From Dasypus novemcinctus (taxonomy: Eukaryota; Chordata; Mammalia; Cingulata; Dasypodidae), in the NCBI RefSeq assembly GCF_030445035.2, contig NC_080694.1:70385147-70449146 (forward strand): a stretch of DNA of 64,000 bases. The letters are read 5' to 3'. Below the pieces are notes generated by a model. The model had not been told where the DNA came from. It searched no databases and worked only from the letters and a program-made list of their open reading frames with translations. The translations under genes were made by a program, and so were the position numbers. This document shows, piece after piece, positions 34,690-47,284 of the stretch (its first letter is position 1; every line of letters begins with the position of its first letter).

Positions 34690-36780
34690 ACCTCACTGAA
34701 CACATATCTTCCACTAGCTTTAGTTAAACAACTGTTTCAGTTGTCTACTTCTCCACAATAAGCTATGGAAAACTCAGTGAATTAATACAACAATATTTAT
34801 TTATTTTTCAGAGCTTGGTAGAACCAAATTGCCTCTGCTCCAAGAATGCTAGTATAAGCTTTTAGCTAAAAGTTAAGATGGAGCTGCTGGTCCTTAGTTC
34901 TCCAAAGAATCCCAGTTCTTATTTTTGCTTGGCTTGGTTGATCATGATCCCAAGGATAATCCAAAGAACAAATGTTCCCAGAAACAGGCCCCGTGTACAA
35001 GTAGTATTAAGCCTTTGCTTGCACCTATCACATTGATTTAACTTGCCACATGCCCAAGCTTAGAGTCTTTGTGCAATGGACATGACAATTAGGAGGCATG
35101 ATTATTTTTCGAGGTCACCAAAGCAGCAGTCTGCTTCAAACCCTTTACCTGTTTAAGAAATGCTGTCTATTTCATTTTTGTTAAGTTTTTCATTATATTT
35201 GATGTTGGCTTGCATGCAATGTTTTTTATGTATCATTAAGATCTCAGACATTTTTTAATTTTTTCATTCATCAACCATTTAACTTCATTTATTTGAACAC
35301 CGAGGGAAAATATAGAGGTGAGAAAATAGGCAAATTTATATCCTCATAATTTATTGTGGGAGAGAAATCATTAACATTAAACATGTAAACTTGCTCTTTT
35401 AGATATAATAGAAGAAAGCAGAGCAAGTGAGACAGGGCAGGAAGTAGGTCATCTGATACAGTACAGCCTTTACTAATAACACCATATGTTAAAGAAACTT
35501 GAAGGAAAGGAGTGGCCAAGTAGACATTTGGGGGAGAATATTCCTGGCAGAGAAAACAGAAAATGCAAAGTCCAGCAGTGGAAGCATTCTTGGAATGCAT
35601 AAGTAAGAAACCCAGCATTTTCTTTTAATTCTTCAGTTAATAACCCTAGCAACTAATTTTTCAAATGTCTTGTCAAAGAGTTACATATTTTGTTCTATTA
35701 TTAGCTTATTTTTCACACTTATCTGACGTTTTAGTCCCTTTTCATTCAAAATATTATTAATTAGAACATTGTAATATTTATTCTTAGAACATTTTGTCAG
35801 AAATTTGACATTTTGAAAGTATTTTATGAAAAAGGTTTAAGCCCCTCTGTCATTCTTGGGTGTTCGTTTTAATAACTTCTGCTACTACATGTATTTCTGT
35901 ATCATATTTTACTCAGTTTGAGATTCTCTGATTTTATCTCTAATTTTAAGTTAGATACTCATTCTGTCAATTGTATGATCTGTATGCATCTCTTACCTGA
36001 CCAAGAATTATTCTCGCCCTTGCCCAGCCTTGTCACCTGCGCCCTGTCCCCAGTCATCCCTCCACATAACTCCATGGAAGCATGCCCAGTTTTTGGTGCT
36101 ATACCACTGAATGCTACCTGCCTAGGTACATCTTGTTTTGAGAAAGGAGCACATACCCAGATGTTTTCCCTAAACTTGCCTCTGGTTTTCAGCCACAGTT
36201 GTCTCCCAGCCCTACATAATCTAAGGAGAGGTTGTCATAGGCGTGATCATGTCAAGTGAGCTTATCATCATCTCATACTCTGTAACAGGTCTCATTGTCT
36301 ACTGCTAGGGAGAGGCAGCTCTCTGGAAATCAGTTCACCTATAATGTGTAAGGAATGAGCACCCTGGCACTTAGTGCCTCTGTCTTCAGAATCCCACTAG
36401 GCCCCTTTGTGGGACAGTCTGGGGCAGTCCTGGCAGGGTCACCCCCTACTTCTTTTGGGGTGAGTCCTGCTGTTAGCTCAGTGCAACACCGTATCAATGT
36501 TCAGAATGTTTTTCTGGTATGAATAAACATGACTGTAAATTATCATCAAATACCTGTTTAGCTGCTTCTCACAATTTTGGCAAATAATACTGCATCATTA
36601 AATTTCAAAGATCTGATATTTTCTGATGGCCTCTCATTGCCTACATAATTTATTTTCCCTGAGTATTATAAAGATGAAAAACTTTTAAAATATTGATTGG
36701 AAATTCATATTTCCTTTTCAGAGAATTTTAAACATTTAAAATTAGTAAATTTATTAATGAATTTTAAAATTGAATAACTA
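34690..36780. other. Mixed interval, one unnamed repeat and a GC-richer stretch
   Basis: Around 34730-35150 a block beginning GTTTCAGTTGTCTACTTCTC looks like an inserted old LTR or DNA-transposon relic that I cannot name. The segment 35990-36480 is less AT-rich than its surroundings and has an open frame of 113 codons (35918-36259) with no recognisable domain. I do not call a gene. Confidence 0.3.
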
Positions 36781-37870
36781 TTTTAAATTAAGAATTTCTC
36801 ACTTTTGGTGGGGTCCAATTTATTTATCTTTGTTTTTCTGGTTAATACATTTTGCATCCAGAAGAAAAAAAAAAATTGCCTAAACTGTGGTCTTGCAGGT
36901 TTTTTTTTTTTCAGGCAATTTATTTTTTCACATTGCACATTTAGGTCTAGATGCATCTGAAATTGATTTGTGAACAGCATAGTATTTTTCATATGCATAT
37001 TCATTTTTCTCAAAGTAGTTTATTGGAAAGACCATCCTTTCCCCCACTACACTGCGGTAGCAAATTTATTATAATTCTGTTGATGGGATATATGTCCATC
37101 TGATTCTGTACCACTGTTCTACTTAATGATCATAGCTTTATAAATTTTGATGTCTAGTGGTGTAAAGTCTCCAGCTTTGTTCTTCTTCTGATCATGGTGT
37201 TGCTCGGTGTTTAAATATTGATTATAGAAACATCTTGTCAATTTACAAAAAAAAAAAAACTACTAGAACTTTAATAGGAATCACATAAAATTTATAGATC
37301 TATTTGGAATGAATTGACAACTTAACAATATTGTAACTTCTAATTTATGAAAATGCTATAATTCCCAAATTACACATCAACAGTAATTTTGAGCAATGTT
37401 TTGTAGTATTCAATATAGAGGTTTTGCAAATGTTCAAATAGATATATGTCTAGATATTTAGAGCTTTTGATGCTACTGAGTTTGTATGTTTTTTATAATT
37501 TTCTTACATTATCACTATATACTAATTAATTCTAATAATTAGAATGTAATTTGTTTTCTATTTTTATACTCATCCATGACATCTATTTTCAAATTTTATA
37601 ACTTGATTTTAGTGGATTTTCTTTTACTTTACTGTTGAGTAAAGTATCGGTAAGAGTCTTTCTTATCTTATTCCTCAACTCACAGGGGAATTATTTCATG
37701 GTATAGATACTCTTTATTAAGGAAAAGTTTCCTTCTTATCTGAGAATGTTGAGTAAATTAGTGGTGTCATCATGAATGGACATTGAAGTTTATCAAATAT
37801 TTTTCTGAATATATTGGGATGATAAAAGTTATTTTTCTCTTTTTTCTATGTCAGATTTTGTCATTGAGGC
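36780..37870 (-). mobile_element. Old antisense L1 ORF2 fragment
   Basis: The plus strand carries antisense L1 ORF2 landmarks: ACCACTGTTCTACTTAATGA with ATCATAGCTTTATAAATTTT, then ACATAAAATTTATAGATCTA and ATATTGGGATGATAAAAG in the expected order. No frame survives. Confidence 0.55.
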
Positions 37871-38275
37871 CATATTGGCATTATGAAATGAAATAGAAAA
37901 TGTTAACTTAAATTTTCTGAAATACTTTGTGACAAAATTTTAAAAAAGACATTAATGATGATGATGGAGACTTAACATCAAGGAGTTATTATTTTGTAGT
38001 CATAAACTGAGCACTTTATATGAATAATTCAATCAACAATATTCTCATTTTGAGAAGTCAAAAGTTCAAAATGATGCTATACCTAATCAAAGTCACTTCA
38101 GAGAAGGTAAATGTACAACTAGGATTCAAACCGAATCAATCTACTTGAATATGGTACAATAGGTGTTCTCATATTTAATGCAAGATACAAGAAATGAAAA
38201 ATTCCCATATTGGCAAAACTGGGAGCAATAGAGAATTGCATAATAATTTAGGAAAGGAAATATGAAATATTAAAC

Positions 38276-38716
38276 ACCTGTAAAGGGTGGCGGACTTGGC
38301 CCAGTGGTTAGGGCGTCCGTCTACCACATGGGAGGTCCATGGTTCAAACCCCGGGCCTCCTTGACCAGTGTGGCGCTGGCCCACGTGCAGTGCTGATGCG
38401 TGTAAGGAGTGCCCTGCCACGCAGGGGTGTCCCCCACATAGGGGAGCCCTATGCGCAAGGAGTGCACCCCGTAAGGAGAGCAGCCCAGCGCGAAAGAAAG
38501 TGCAGCCTGCCCAGGAATGGTGCCGCAAACACGGAGAGCTGACACAACAAGATAACGCAACAAAAGGAAACAGAGGTTCCCGTGCTGCTGACAAAAACAG
38601 AAGCAGACAAAGAAGACACAGCGAATGGACACAGAGAACAGACCCCCGGGGTGGGGGGAAAGGGGAGAGAAATAAATAAATAAATAAAAATCTTAAAAAA
38701 AAAAAAAACCTGTAAA
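38276..38716 (+). mobile_element. tRNA-derived SINE (DAS-like), youngest-looking copy
   Basis: The SINE proper is about 38285-38707, flanked by ACCTGTAAA at 38276-38284 and 38708-38716. The tRNA-like head has a clear A box (TGGCCCAGTGG) and B box (GGTTCAAACCC), the internal RNA polymerase III promoter. The CG-containing body (GGGCGTCCGTCTACC, CCACGCAGGGGTG) suggests little CpG decay, and the tail is AAATAAATAAATAAATAAAA followed by an A run. The open frames of 100 or more codons on both strands here come from the SINE and are not genes. Confidence 0.92.
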
Positions 38717-39338
38717 AAGTGTTTTAATAACCTAAGCTCAATAATTTTATCTTTCTTAATTTTAATTTAAAGAAAATTGAAAATGTAGAAAATGTAATGT
38801 TTAATCTGTACTCCTGTGATTATTCCTGAAAAATATAATTTTTGAGACTCCATATTGTGTACCAATGAATAAAGCTGAAGAAAATTATTCTAACATTTTT
38901 ATGGAAGGAAATTATGTACTTCATACACCTACTAGGGAATTAAAAGTCACATCAGATAGATACATGTGGGAAAAGGGCAGAACTCAAATGTGCACCCAAG
39001 GGGCTAGAAAATGCTTGAGAGAGTAGAATGAGAATTTTCCGGGCTTCTCATGAAGAACGTGGAATTTTATATTCTGAACATAGACTAAAATATTTTGAAA
39101 AGCCTGTCTAGTATTGGGTTCACCTTATACAATTCTTTAGGAGCCAACCTCCTTCCAGAATTTGGCAATCACAACTCTGGTTCCAAGAACAGGTATGGCT
39201 CCAAAATTACCATCACTGTTATTAAAGAAGTTGTTAGAACTGTTTGATGAATGTGCAATTTTGGGTGTTTTTTTTTTTTGTTTGCTCTTGGGTTAATGAG
39301 CATCACATTTGCATGTTCCTCAAGAGCCTACCCAAGGC
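38717..39338. other. Spacer downstream of the intact OR gene
   Basis: This would hold the OR 3' UTR on the minus strand. I see no convincing polyadenylation signal or repeat. Confidence 0.4.
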
Positions 39339-40289
39339 TCAGAGCTTTTTCCTGCCCAGGACTCTCCAGAGGGCTGCCTTGACTTCTTTGTTCCGTAAAC
39401 TGTAGATGATGGGGTTGAGCATGGATGTCACCACTGTATAGAAGAGGGCAAGGAGTTTGTCCATGCCTGGAGAATGGTTGGCCTTGGGCCTCAAGTAGGT
39501 GATGGACCCTGAGCCATAGAAGAGTGTCACTACCAGCAGGTGGGAGGAGCAGGTGGAAAGAGCTTTATGGCGGCCTTCAGGTGAGGGCATGACCAGCACA
39601 GCAGCTAGAATTCTGCCATAGGAAGCAATGATCAGCAAAAATGGGCTAGATATGCAAAGGACAGCCACGACAAAGACCGCAGCCTCATTATGGGATGTAT
39701 CCCCACAGGCCAGTGCCAGGATGGGTGGGAGGTCACAGAAGAAGTGGTTTATTTCACAGGGACCACAGAAGTCCAAGGAGAAAATATAGTTGGTCTGGCC
39801 CAAGCCCACCAGGCATCCCACCCCCCAAGAAACCCCTGCCAGGTGGACACACACCCCACGACTCATTCGTGTTGCATAGTGGAGTGGGGCGCAGATGGCC
39901 AAATAACGGTCAAAAGCCATGGCTGCCAGAAGGCAGCACTCACTAATAGCAAAAAACGTGAAGAAGAACATCTGTGTGGCACAGCCTTTTCGAGAGATCC
40001 CTCGGGCCTCACTCACGAGGCTCTGCAGCATCTTGGGGGTGACGGAGCAAGTATAGCCGATCTCCAAGAGGGACAAGTTGGCCAGGAAGAAGTACATGGG
40101 CGTGTGAAGGCCGGGGCTGCTCCAGATGGCGAGGGCTATGAGAGCATTGCCGGTCAGCGACGTCAGGAACAGGAGCAGGACGAGGGTGAAGAGGAGGGCG
40201 CCCTGCTCAGGGAGCTCAGAGAACCGGGCAAAGGCAAAGCGCTGGACGGACAAGCTGTTCTCCTGCCACAAGGAGCAGTTGAGGCTCAT
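39339..40289 (-). CDS. Olfactory receptor, family 10 (OR10C-like), intact
   Basis: A 316-residue class II odorant receptor, a seven-transmembrane G-protein-coupled receptor expected to signal through Golf in olfactory cilia. Landmarks in order: possible N-glycosylation at N4 (NCS), TM1 GN at 48-49, LHTPMYFFLANLS (61-73), Cys103 for the TM3-loop disulfide, MAFDRYLAIC (124-133) with an intact DRY box, loop-2 cysteines 175, 178 and 185, SYGRIL (223-228), KALSTCSSHL (242-251) and PIIYSLRN (293-300). Length, motifs and a single uninterrupted exon suit a working gene. The wording (LEIGYT, SECCLLAAMA, FCGP, ACGDTSHNE) points to family 10, near OR10C. By eye it is only about 55% identical to my recollection of human OR10C1, so orthology is unproven and I give no symbol. 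The ATG is chosen because a splice acceptor lies three bases upstream. The exon is markedly GC-richer than its AT-rich surroundings. Confidence 0.95.
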   Translation of the reverse strand: MSLNCSLWQENSLSVQRFAFARFSELPEQGALLFTLVLLLFLTSLTGNALIALAIWSSPGLHTPMYFFLANLSLLEIGYTCSVTPKMLQSLVSEARGISRKGCATQMFFFTFFAISECCLLAAMAFDRYLAICAPLHYATRMSRGVCVHLAGVSWGVGCLVGLGQTNYIFSLDFCGPCEINHFFCDLPPILALACGDTSHNEAAVFVVAVLCISSPFLLIIASYGRILAAVLVMPSPEGRHKALSTCSSHLLVVTLFYGSGSITYLRPKANHSPGMDKLLALFYTVVTSMLNPIIYSLRNKEVKAALWRVLGRKKL

Positions 40290-40292
40290 AGC

Positions 40293-40312
40293 CTGTAAGA
40301 GAGGAGGGTACG
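40293..40312 (-). other. Splice acceptor of the OR coding exon
   Basis: On the minus strand, CCCTCCTCTCTTACAG is a pyrimidine tract ending in AG at 40293-40294, followed by GCT and the ATG. Most OR genes splice an upstream non-coding exon to the coding exon in this way. The upstream exon and promoter should lie at higher coordinates and were not identified. Confidence 0.7.
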
Positions 40313-40319
40313 GTCATCC

Positions 40320-42500
40320 CAGGGACTCACTCAGATGATGGGAAGATCATTTCCACAACTTCAAAGAGCTCCGGTATGTCAGAAACGAGATGAGGTTCAC
40401 TCTTCCTTACCTATAGTTAAAAACCAGAAGTTCTAAAATGATACTCATCCCCATATGTCTTTTTGAACTTTATCCCCTTCTATGATAACTATCCTAACTG
40501 ATGTGTCCAAAATATACTTAGTCCCCTGGTATACATTGAAAGAAAGTATTGTATCACCTCAATTTTCTCTTCCTTTAACACTTTTTCAAGTGCTACCAAA
40601 TAAATGATTCCTATAGTTCTCATGCCTGTCCATTTGTATGCCACTGGTATTTCTTTCTTTTTTTCCTCTTTCATCCATCCATCCCCCAAAAAGTATTTAT
40701 TGTGAAAGGGTATTTGACAGTTACTGTCTTAGGTGCTGGGGTATACCAATGAACAAAACACCTTATTCCTCACTATGGAGCATACACTTTAGTTAAGAAA
40801 AGCAGAAATTAACCATTCAATACTCTAATGAGTAGTGCAGTGCTGAGAATTAAAACCGGAGTCTGTGCTGACCAGTTTGGATTGTGTGGTCAGCGAGGGC
40901 TCTTAAGGACAAGTGCACAGCCTGATGGGTGGAAGATGGGAACTGGTGCAGTCTTACTGAGTTAACTCCATATCATAATATCTTTTTACCTCCAATCTTC
41001 TCCTCTGTCATTGTTTCTCCACCTAAGTCTTCTCTATTAAATGGATAGTACCACTGCCTTCAAGTTAAGATTCAAAGTTCTTGTAATTCAAGAATATCTG
41101 AGCATTAGGTCACTGACTCTCTGCAACTTTAAATCCCACCACTTACCCAAATGGACCCAGTCACAGTCAAATCAAACTACTCTCCCCTTTTAGGGCATGC
41201 CTTGCTTACACTGATTTCCTTTTAATTGGACTCCTTTCCCCGTGGGGGCTTGAAATTTGCTTCCCTGCTGGTCCACCAGATTAACAAATCTATATTCCAA
41301 GTCCTCTCTCCAGAAATCCCTTCCCCTTTCCTTTGCCCTGTCACTGCTATGACAGCACTTGCTCCACTCTGATGAAAATTACTTATTAATTTTTTCCTCT
41401 AAGTAGCCTAGACAAAAGGGGTCAGAATCTATTCATATTTAACTTTATGCCACAACTCTGATAATTTAACAAAGGCTATGTAACTTTAAAAAAAAGTTCT
41501 AATGCTAAAGTTTATACTCCAGCTGCCTGTGTGATGCCCATTTGTGAATATTGTATTTCCTGAAGTCAATTAAAATAAATCTGATCTCCTCAAATATGAC
41601 AGTTATTTTTTCTCAACCCAATGATTATCAAAATGACAAAAAATTTCCATTTTATTTCTGTAGATGTATTGAAGTTTGGATTCTTCTTTTTGATATATAA
41701 TTCACCAGAAGTCTAAACAATGTTCTTTGCTCTGGAAAGGATTTCCCCTCCTTTGCTGTGGCCTCTATTTTCCCATTAGTGTAAACTGAGGTTATGTTAT
41801 TATATAGCATAAGACAAGACCCAAAACTTAGAACTCATTGTGCAAATCATCAATCTAAACAGTTCAGCATTTCCAGACAAAGTGCTATGACTTTACATTC
41901 AGGCCTAGTACTTTTGTATTTGTGTGGTTTTAGTCCACACTGCAGGAAGCATGTCACATACAGCCATATAAGTATTTAACAGTATCATCTTACCTGTTTT
42001 TAAGTTCTACCTATCATTGAATACTTTTGAAATTTAGGGAATTCTGATTTAATCATATGTTTGTCAATAATGATTTATTTTTTTAAGAACGTAAAGACAT
42101 CTTATACTTTCCAAGGTAACAATTCTAAGATCCATACATTTTAGCTGTGATTCAACAGTTAAACATTCACTGAACAGTAATCCATAACTAACACAAAGGA
42201 GGCAGAGCAGAAATTTAAGTTATGGGTAAGAATAGAGGCTCAAATTGATAAAGGTATATTTTTGAGATCAGACAGAAAACTAGCAAGTGGTAGAAATGGG
42301 ATATAAAACCTTTTTGCAACTTTCAAAACATTCTTTAAGCTGGAATTTTTAAAGCAAAAATATGCTTTTTGAAGACATAATTATTATGAATAAACAAACA
42401 TACTAGGTGCATTCACAAAAAGATGCATCCAGTAATGTCCATTCTTGTGAATGCAAGTAGATGTGTACACCCACAAACAAACACACCTCCATATGCATAT
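40320..42500. other. Upstream region of the OR gene, L2-like relic at 40680-40830
   Basis: AGTATTTATTGTGAAAGGGT with TTAGGTGCTGGGGTATACCA and TGAACAAAACACC resembles an old L2-type LINE end. The remainder holds no feature I can support. The OR 5' non-coding exon and promoter may be here. Confidence 0.4.
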
Positions 42501-42504
42501 CTGG

Positions 42505-42700
42505 AGATATTTGATATGGGTTCAAGTCCTGGTACAGTCATCTAACACATGTGGCAATTTTGACACTTACTTAAACTGTCTGTTCCTCAGATTGCCCATT
42601 TATACAAGGAAATTTTAATAGTAAATCCCTCATGGCGTTGCTATCAGGATTAGGTAGTTAAATCCCACACACACTTAAAGAGTGTTAAATGTTCACTATG
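42505..42700 (+). mobile_element. MIR SINE relic
   Basis: GATATGGGTTCAAGTCCTGG, ACACTTACTTAAACTGTCTG, TTCCTCAGATTGCCCATTTA and TGCTATCAGGATTAGGTAG follow the MIR core in order. MIR is an ancient mammalian tRNA-derived SINE. Confidence 0.75.
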
Positions 42701-45700
42701 TACCAAATGCTGCAGTGTCTGTGTGTGTGTCCAAGTACACAGGCATTGCTGCAATAAGCTTACCTTCATTTATGCCCCCTTTGGAAACGTTTGCCTCCTG
42801 ATCCCCAAACCTGTCTATTCACTGTCTTCCTCTGTGTTTCATTTTTTTGTGTTCCTGGACCATCATGAAGAGGCGAAAGCATTAAAGATGCACAAACAGC
42901 AAACAACCACCAAAAGTTCACCTAGATGTCATATCCTTGGAAAAAATAATTGTGTACTATAGAAAAATTAGTAGATTCGTGTTGAATATACTAATCTTGA
43001 GTATCCACTGAGTTATGTGAAAGATCCAAAACATTAAGCATGAAGAACAAATTGACTGGTTCAAAACACACTTAAATGTCACATAGCTACTCTGAATGAA
43101 TTCATGTTCCCTCAAAGCTTTGGCACTTGTAAACAATTGCTTGCAAGTATAGGAGACAATTACATTTCATTTATACTTATATGAAAGCACTTCTAAACAT
43201 TCCCCTTGCAATTTATCCATTTTAGTATTCATCTTTCCCTTGAATCAACACAGTTCAGTAAGGTTCAGGTAAAGAAAGGAGAAACACAGAAATGAGGGCT
43301 TACTTATCTTTGTTATTATTCAAAATATTTCCTTAAACTATTGACTCCTCTTCATAGGTCATGCATGCACTTGCATGAAGAGCTCCGGATGTGGAGAGGC
43401 TGGCATCCAAGCTGTGAGTTAAGTTTGCAAATATTTGCCTTACCCATTATATCTTCATGCCTTTGGGGTAAATTGCAGCTTCCTATGTGAAACTGACATG
43501 AGGACATGGAACAGGGTCCAAAAGGGAATGCCTGACCCTTTCTTAACTAGTGGAAGGAAAATGCAAATGCCTGTGCCAGGGCCAGGGCCAGGGATGCTGG
43601 GGAATGGGAAGAGTCTGTGGGGGCTTGGCAGGGGCTGATTGACAGAGGCAAGTGCCCGGGGTCAATAATTTCGTATTTGTAGGACTCACAGGATGAGTGA
43701 ACACAGTAACCTGTGTAAGTGCATTCCAAGACCTCACAAAGCTGATCGAACACAAATGGAAAAATAGGGTTCCGGGGGAGTAAAGTTCTCTATTTTTAAA
43801 TATTTAACCTGAAAAAGATTGGTATTGTGACCTTCAATAAATAATAAATCATATGAATATGAATTTATAGGAGTCACTGGAGGAAAAACTACAATATAGC
43901 AAATTCTCTTATCCTTTTCTAACTGCCACTTGGAATATTACTAAATTACCATGTAAATTTTGAGTTTTTATTATGTTTTCAAGTGACCTTTGAATGTCCT
44001 CTTCTGTTGAACTTCGTTTGGGAGCCTGAGGTCTGCGGGGAAGAGATTAGCTTTGGTATAGCTCATGAGTTTGCTTGGACACCTACACTGAAGAGCATGA
44101 GATGCTCAAGGCAGATATCAGGGACCTATCGAGAAGAGTGGTATCAGGCAGTGCAGCAAACTGGTAATGCAACGCTGCTCTCTCACCTGCCACATCTTCT
44201 TGACAAACTTCCTGGTAAAGGAAGTTAATGTGGCCCATCCTATGTCTCTTGTTGGGTTGTTCTGTGTTACAAATGTAGAAATTGTAGTAGCAAACCAGGA
44301 ATGAAAAATATGGCACAGCCATGAAAACACACTTTATCTATGTCAAACCTCCTGCCCTTCAAAGCCTCACATTGACAAGCTCATGGGAAACTGAACAGGA
44401 TATTCTGTTATTATCAATCCATACCATAACAGATGTTAAGGCTCAGTAGTCAAGTTATTCTAACTGGCCATGTACATATCAGAAGAAATAAGAAGTTACT
44501 GTCAATGGTCAATTATAATGTAGATTCCTCCTCAAGGCTTTAGAAGATGAGTTGGCTGCTGAACATGGCAAGGTTCTAAGGATTTTAATCATGAGATGGA
44601 CTTTGGTGATTGCTGGAAGAATAAAAGAAATAGAAAGGGAGATGAGAGACATTTAAATTCTAAGTGGTTTGGAGTCACCTGCCACTGTACCAGCCACAAT
44701 ATCCAAGCAAGCATATTTTATATAGTTCTTTGCGGGAAAAATTCAGGAAAGTGATGCTTTTTGGGTCAGCTCCACATAATTAGAAACGTCCTTGTATTGC
44801 TCAGTCCACTGTTAATCCGGTTTTCATAATAAAGTTTTCTTTGTTTTCTATTAGCTATAGGAAAATATGTAAAGTACTTTAGAAGTGAATATGAAACACT
44901 AAGTACAGTACCAGACATACGAGAAACACTTGATAAGTATTAACCTTCATTATTGTGTAATCATTTCTACAAAACTTTAATCAGATGTTTAACTTGCATA
45001 AATTTGTCATTAAAGATTATAAAAGTGATCACCCATTGCTTGCCACAATTTCCCCATAGCAACTTCAACAAGGACCTAACATTTAGCTAGTGACCCCTTA
45101 ATATAACCCAGCAGAAACTACTGTATCATTTAATGGGATAATCATGCAGAGGATAAATCTAGGTGTCTCTATTCTCCAACGAAAGGGAGATAACTTCCAA
45201 TGAAAGCATTATCTTTAAACTACATTGAGCAATTTCATGGCATCAACACTAGGAAGCTGAGTGAATTATTATTTTCTTCAGAGAAGGAAAGAAAAACTAA
45301 TTCAAATAATAGGCAGAACTAAAATGTCCTTTGGGTAGCAGCTGTCCATTCTCATACTTTACCATCTTTTACAACCTTCTTTTCTTAAAACTTCAGCTAG
45401 GTCACATACCTTTAATGATACATTTCCAAAGGAAAAAAAAAGTGGATGTAAATTGCTTCAGGTGAGACATTCCCTAATTTCCTCTCTATCTCCAGCATTC
45501 AGGATGGAAAGCTAGCATCTTCACTTCTAACACAGCACAGAGAAGACTTTGCTGAAGTCAGGAGCCCTGTCCCATCTCATGAGAGAATGTCATGTCCCTC
45601 CCAGCAATGTCCTCAGCTCCACACACACAAGCAAACTTGTTAAACTGTCTTGGCAGTGGTGCTAATTGTTTAACAAGCAGGTATTGTTGAGGAGGAAGCT

Positions 45701-45900
45701 CTAATCTGTAGCACTTGCTGTTTTCCCTTGTGTTTGTACAACTCCCATGGCTTATATCCAGCTACCTATGTTTTAACAAGTGGCCCAAAAAATTCCTGAA
45801 AATTTAACAATGAGCTCATTTGAGCTGTTGTTAGATTGTCCAAGATACTTACTGAGTAATGTACTAGAACTGAGATTTAAGTCAAGGTTATCTGCTAAAA
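42700..45900. other. Gene-free interval; MIR end at 44860-44955
   Basis: The stretch TATGTAAAGTACTTTAGAAG with CAGTACCAGACATACGAGAA is a MIR 3' part on the plus strand. A three-unit CCAGGG hexamer run lies near 43572-43590. Frames of 60-80 codons near 43435-44330 show no recognised domain. Confidence 0.4.
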
Positions 45901-45904
45901 ATCA

Positions 45905-46345
45905 TTAGTTTTTTTTGTTTGTTTGTTTCTCTTTATTTTTTTTAAATGTTACCTTAAAAAAATATGAGGTCCCCATATACCCCCCCCCTCCCTCACCCCA
46001 CTCCTCCCATATCAACAACCTCTTTCATCATCATGGGACATTCATTGCATTCGGTGAATACATTTTTGAGCACTGCTGTACCACATAGATAATGGTTTAC
46101 ATTATAGTTTACACTTTCCCCCAGTCCACCCAGTGGGCCATGGCAAGACATACAATGTCCAGCTACTGTCCTTGCAGTACAACCCAGGACAACTCCAAGT
46201 CCTGAAAATGCCCTCACATCAAATCTCTTCTTCCCTCTCCCTACCCTCAGCAGCTACCATGGCCACTTTCTCCACATCAATGCTACATTTTCTTCCATTA
46301 GTAATCACAATAGTTCCATAGTAGAATATCAGTAAGTCCACTCTA
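45905..46345 (-). mobile_element. 3'-terminal fragment of the long-3'-region L1 family
   Basis: Antisense tail (T run, AAATGTTACCTTAAAAAAAT, GAGGTCCCCATATACC, C run), then CATTTTTGAGCACTGCTGTA and TAATGGTTTACATTATAGTT, matching the reverse complement of about 12300-12796. The copy is 5' truncated. Plus-strand frames in it are spurious. Confidence 0.75.
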
Positions 46346-46349
46346 ACTG

Positions 46350-46985
46350 GTCAACAAACCTTTCCAATAAAGCAAGAATTTATCAAAATAGTAGTTATTT
46401 TTAAACTTTGGATTATTTTATGGCCTATCTCCTGTTTTCATATAATAATTCAAAAATTAATAAAAATAATTAGGAAATAAGTAGTCAAATCCTTAAAATG
46501 AAATTGATGTTTCTTCTCCCAGTAATAGTAAATTAGGTCATTAGGACTGACCATCATTCTGGGAACAGTACAAAAACTAAACATCTCTTAGAAGGCATGA
46601 GAGAGCTACCAAAGCAGTTCAGAATTACATGACCAGGAGGTGGAGAATGAGGAAACACATGGGCCTGCATTTGGGGATCCCTTTACCCTCAGGTACCTGC
46701 CACCACAAAAGGGGTTGGGAAATGTATTGAAGCTGAGCAGTGGGCTTAGCAGGCTCACACCTGAGGACCAGCACCTGAGAATCGGACCTACCATGGAGCA
46801 GATGCTAGTAACCACACTAGCCTTTCTCCTTAGGACCCAGAAAAATTCACCCTGAGAATAAGGGTGGGGTAAATACAGACCATAGATCACAGGGCCTGAA
46901 GATCAGCTTTAAATCTTAGGCACAGAATGAATTTAAATGAACTGCAATGAGTATAAATTAATTCATCATATCCAATTGTTAACAT
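46350..46985. other. Interval without identified features
   Basis: Short frames on both strands at 46606-46890 have no recognised domain. Nothing else seen. Confidence 0.35.
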
Positions 46986-46989
46986 CCAA

Positions 46990-47270
46990 ATATTTGTAGG
47001 ACACTACAGTGATGTCCCCTCTTTCAATCTTCATATATATCATGCAATTTGAGTCTTGTCTCTTTTTTTATATAAGCCTAGCTAAAGGTTTTCCTTGACC
47101 TGTCTTTCCAAGAAAAACTGTTTGGTTTCATCAACATTCTCTACTCTTTGTCCATTTTCTATTGCATTCGTTTCAATTTCTGCTTTTACTCTTTTATGTC
47201 TTATAAATATTTTGAGTTTAATTTGGAGATCTTTTTCCTGATTATTAAAATGAATCATAGGGTGACTGAA
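46990..47270 (-). mobile_element. Antisense old L1, left half
   Basis: TAAAGGTTTTCCTTGACCTG and the following T-rich text match antisense L1 ORF2. The element is interrupted by the plus-strand L1 fragment at 47285-48775 and resumes after it. Confidence 0.55.
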
Positions 47271-47284
47271 AAGCTTTCATCTGT

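Noticed and set aside
38175-38679. Frames of 103-139 codons on both strands
   Set aside because: They coincide with the young GC-rich SINE at 38285-38707 and have no homology to known proteins.
39690-40298. 202-codon plus-strand frame opposite the intact OR
   Set aside because: A shadow of the OR coding exon on the other strand. Its codon pattern follows the OR, and no domain is recognisable.
43983-44330. Possible remnant of a retroviral or cellular gene (frame of 81 codons)
   Set aside because: No family landmark that I can name. Opposite-strand frames of similar length suggest chance.
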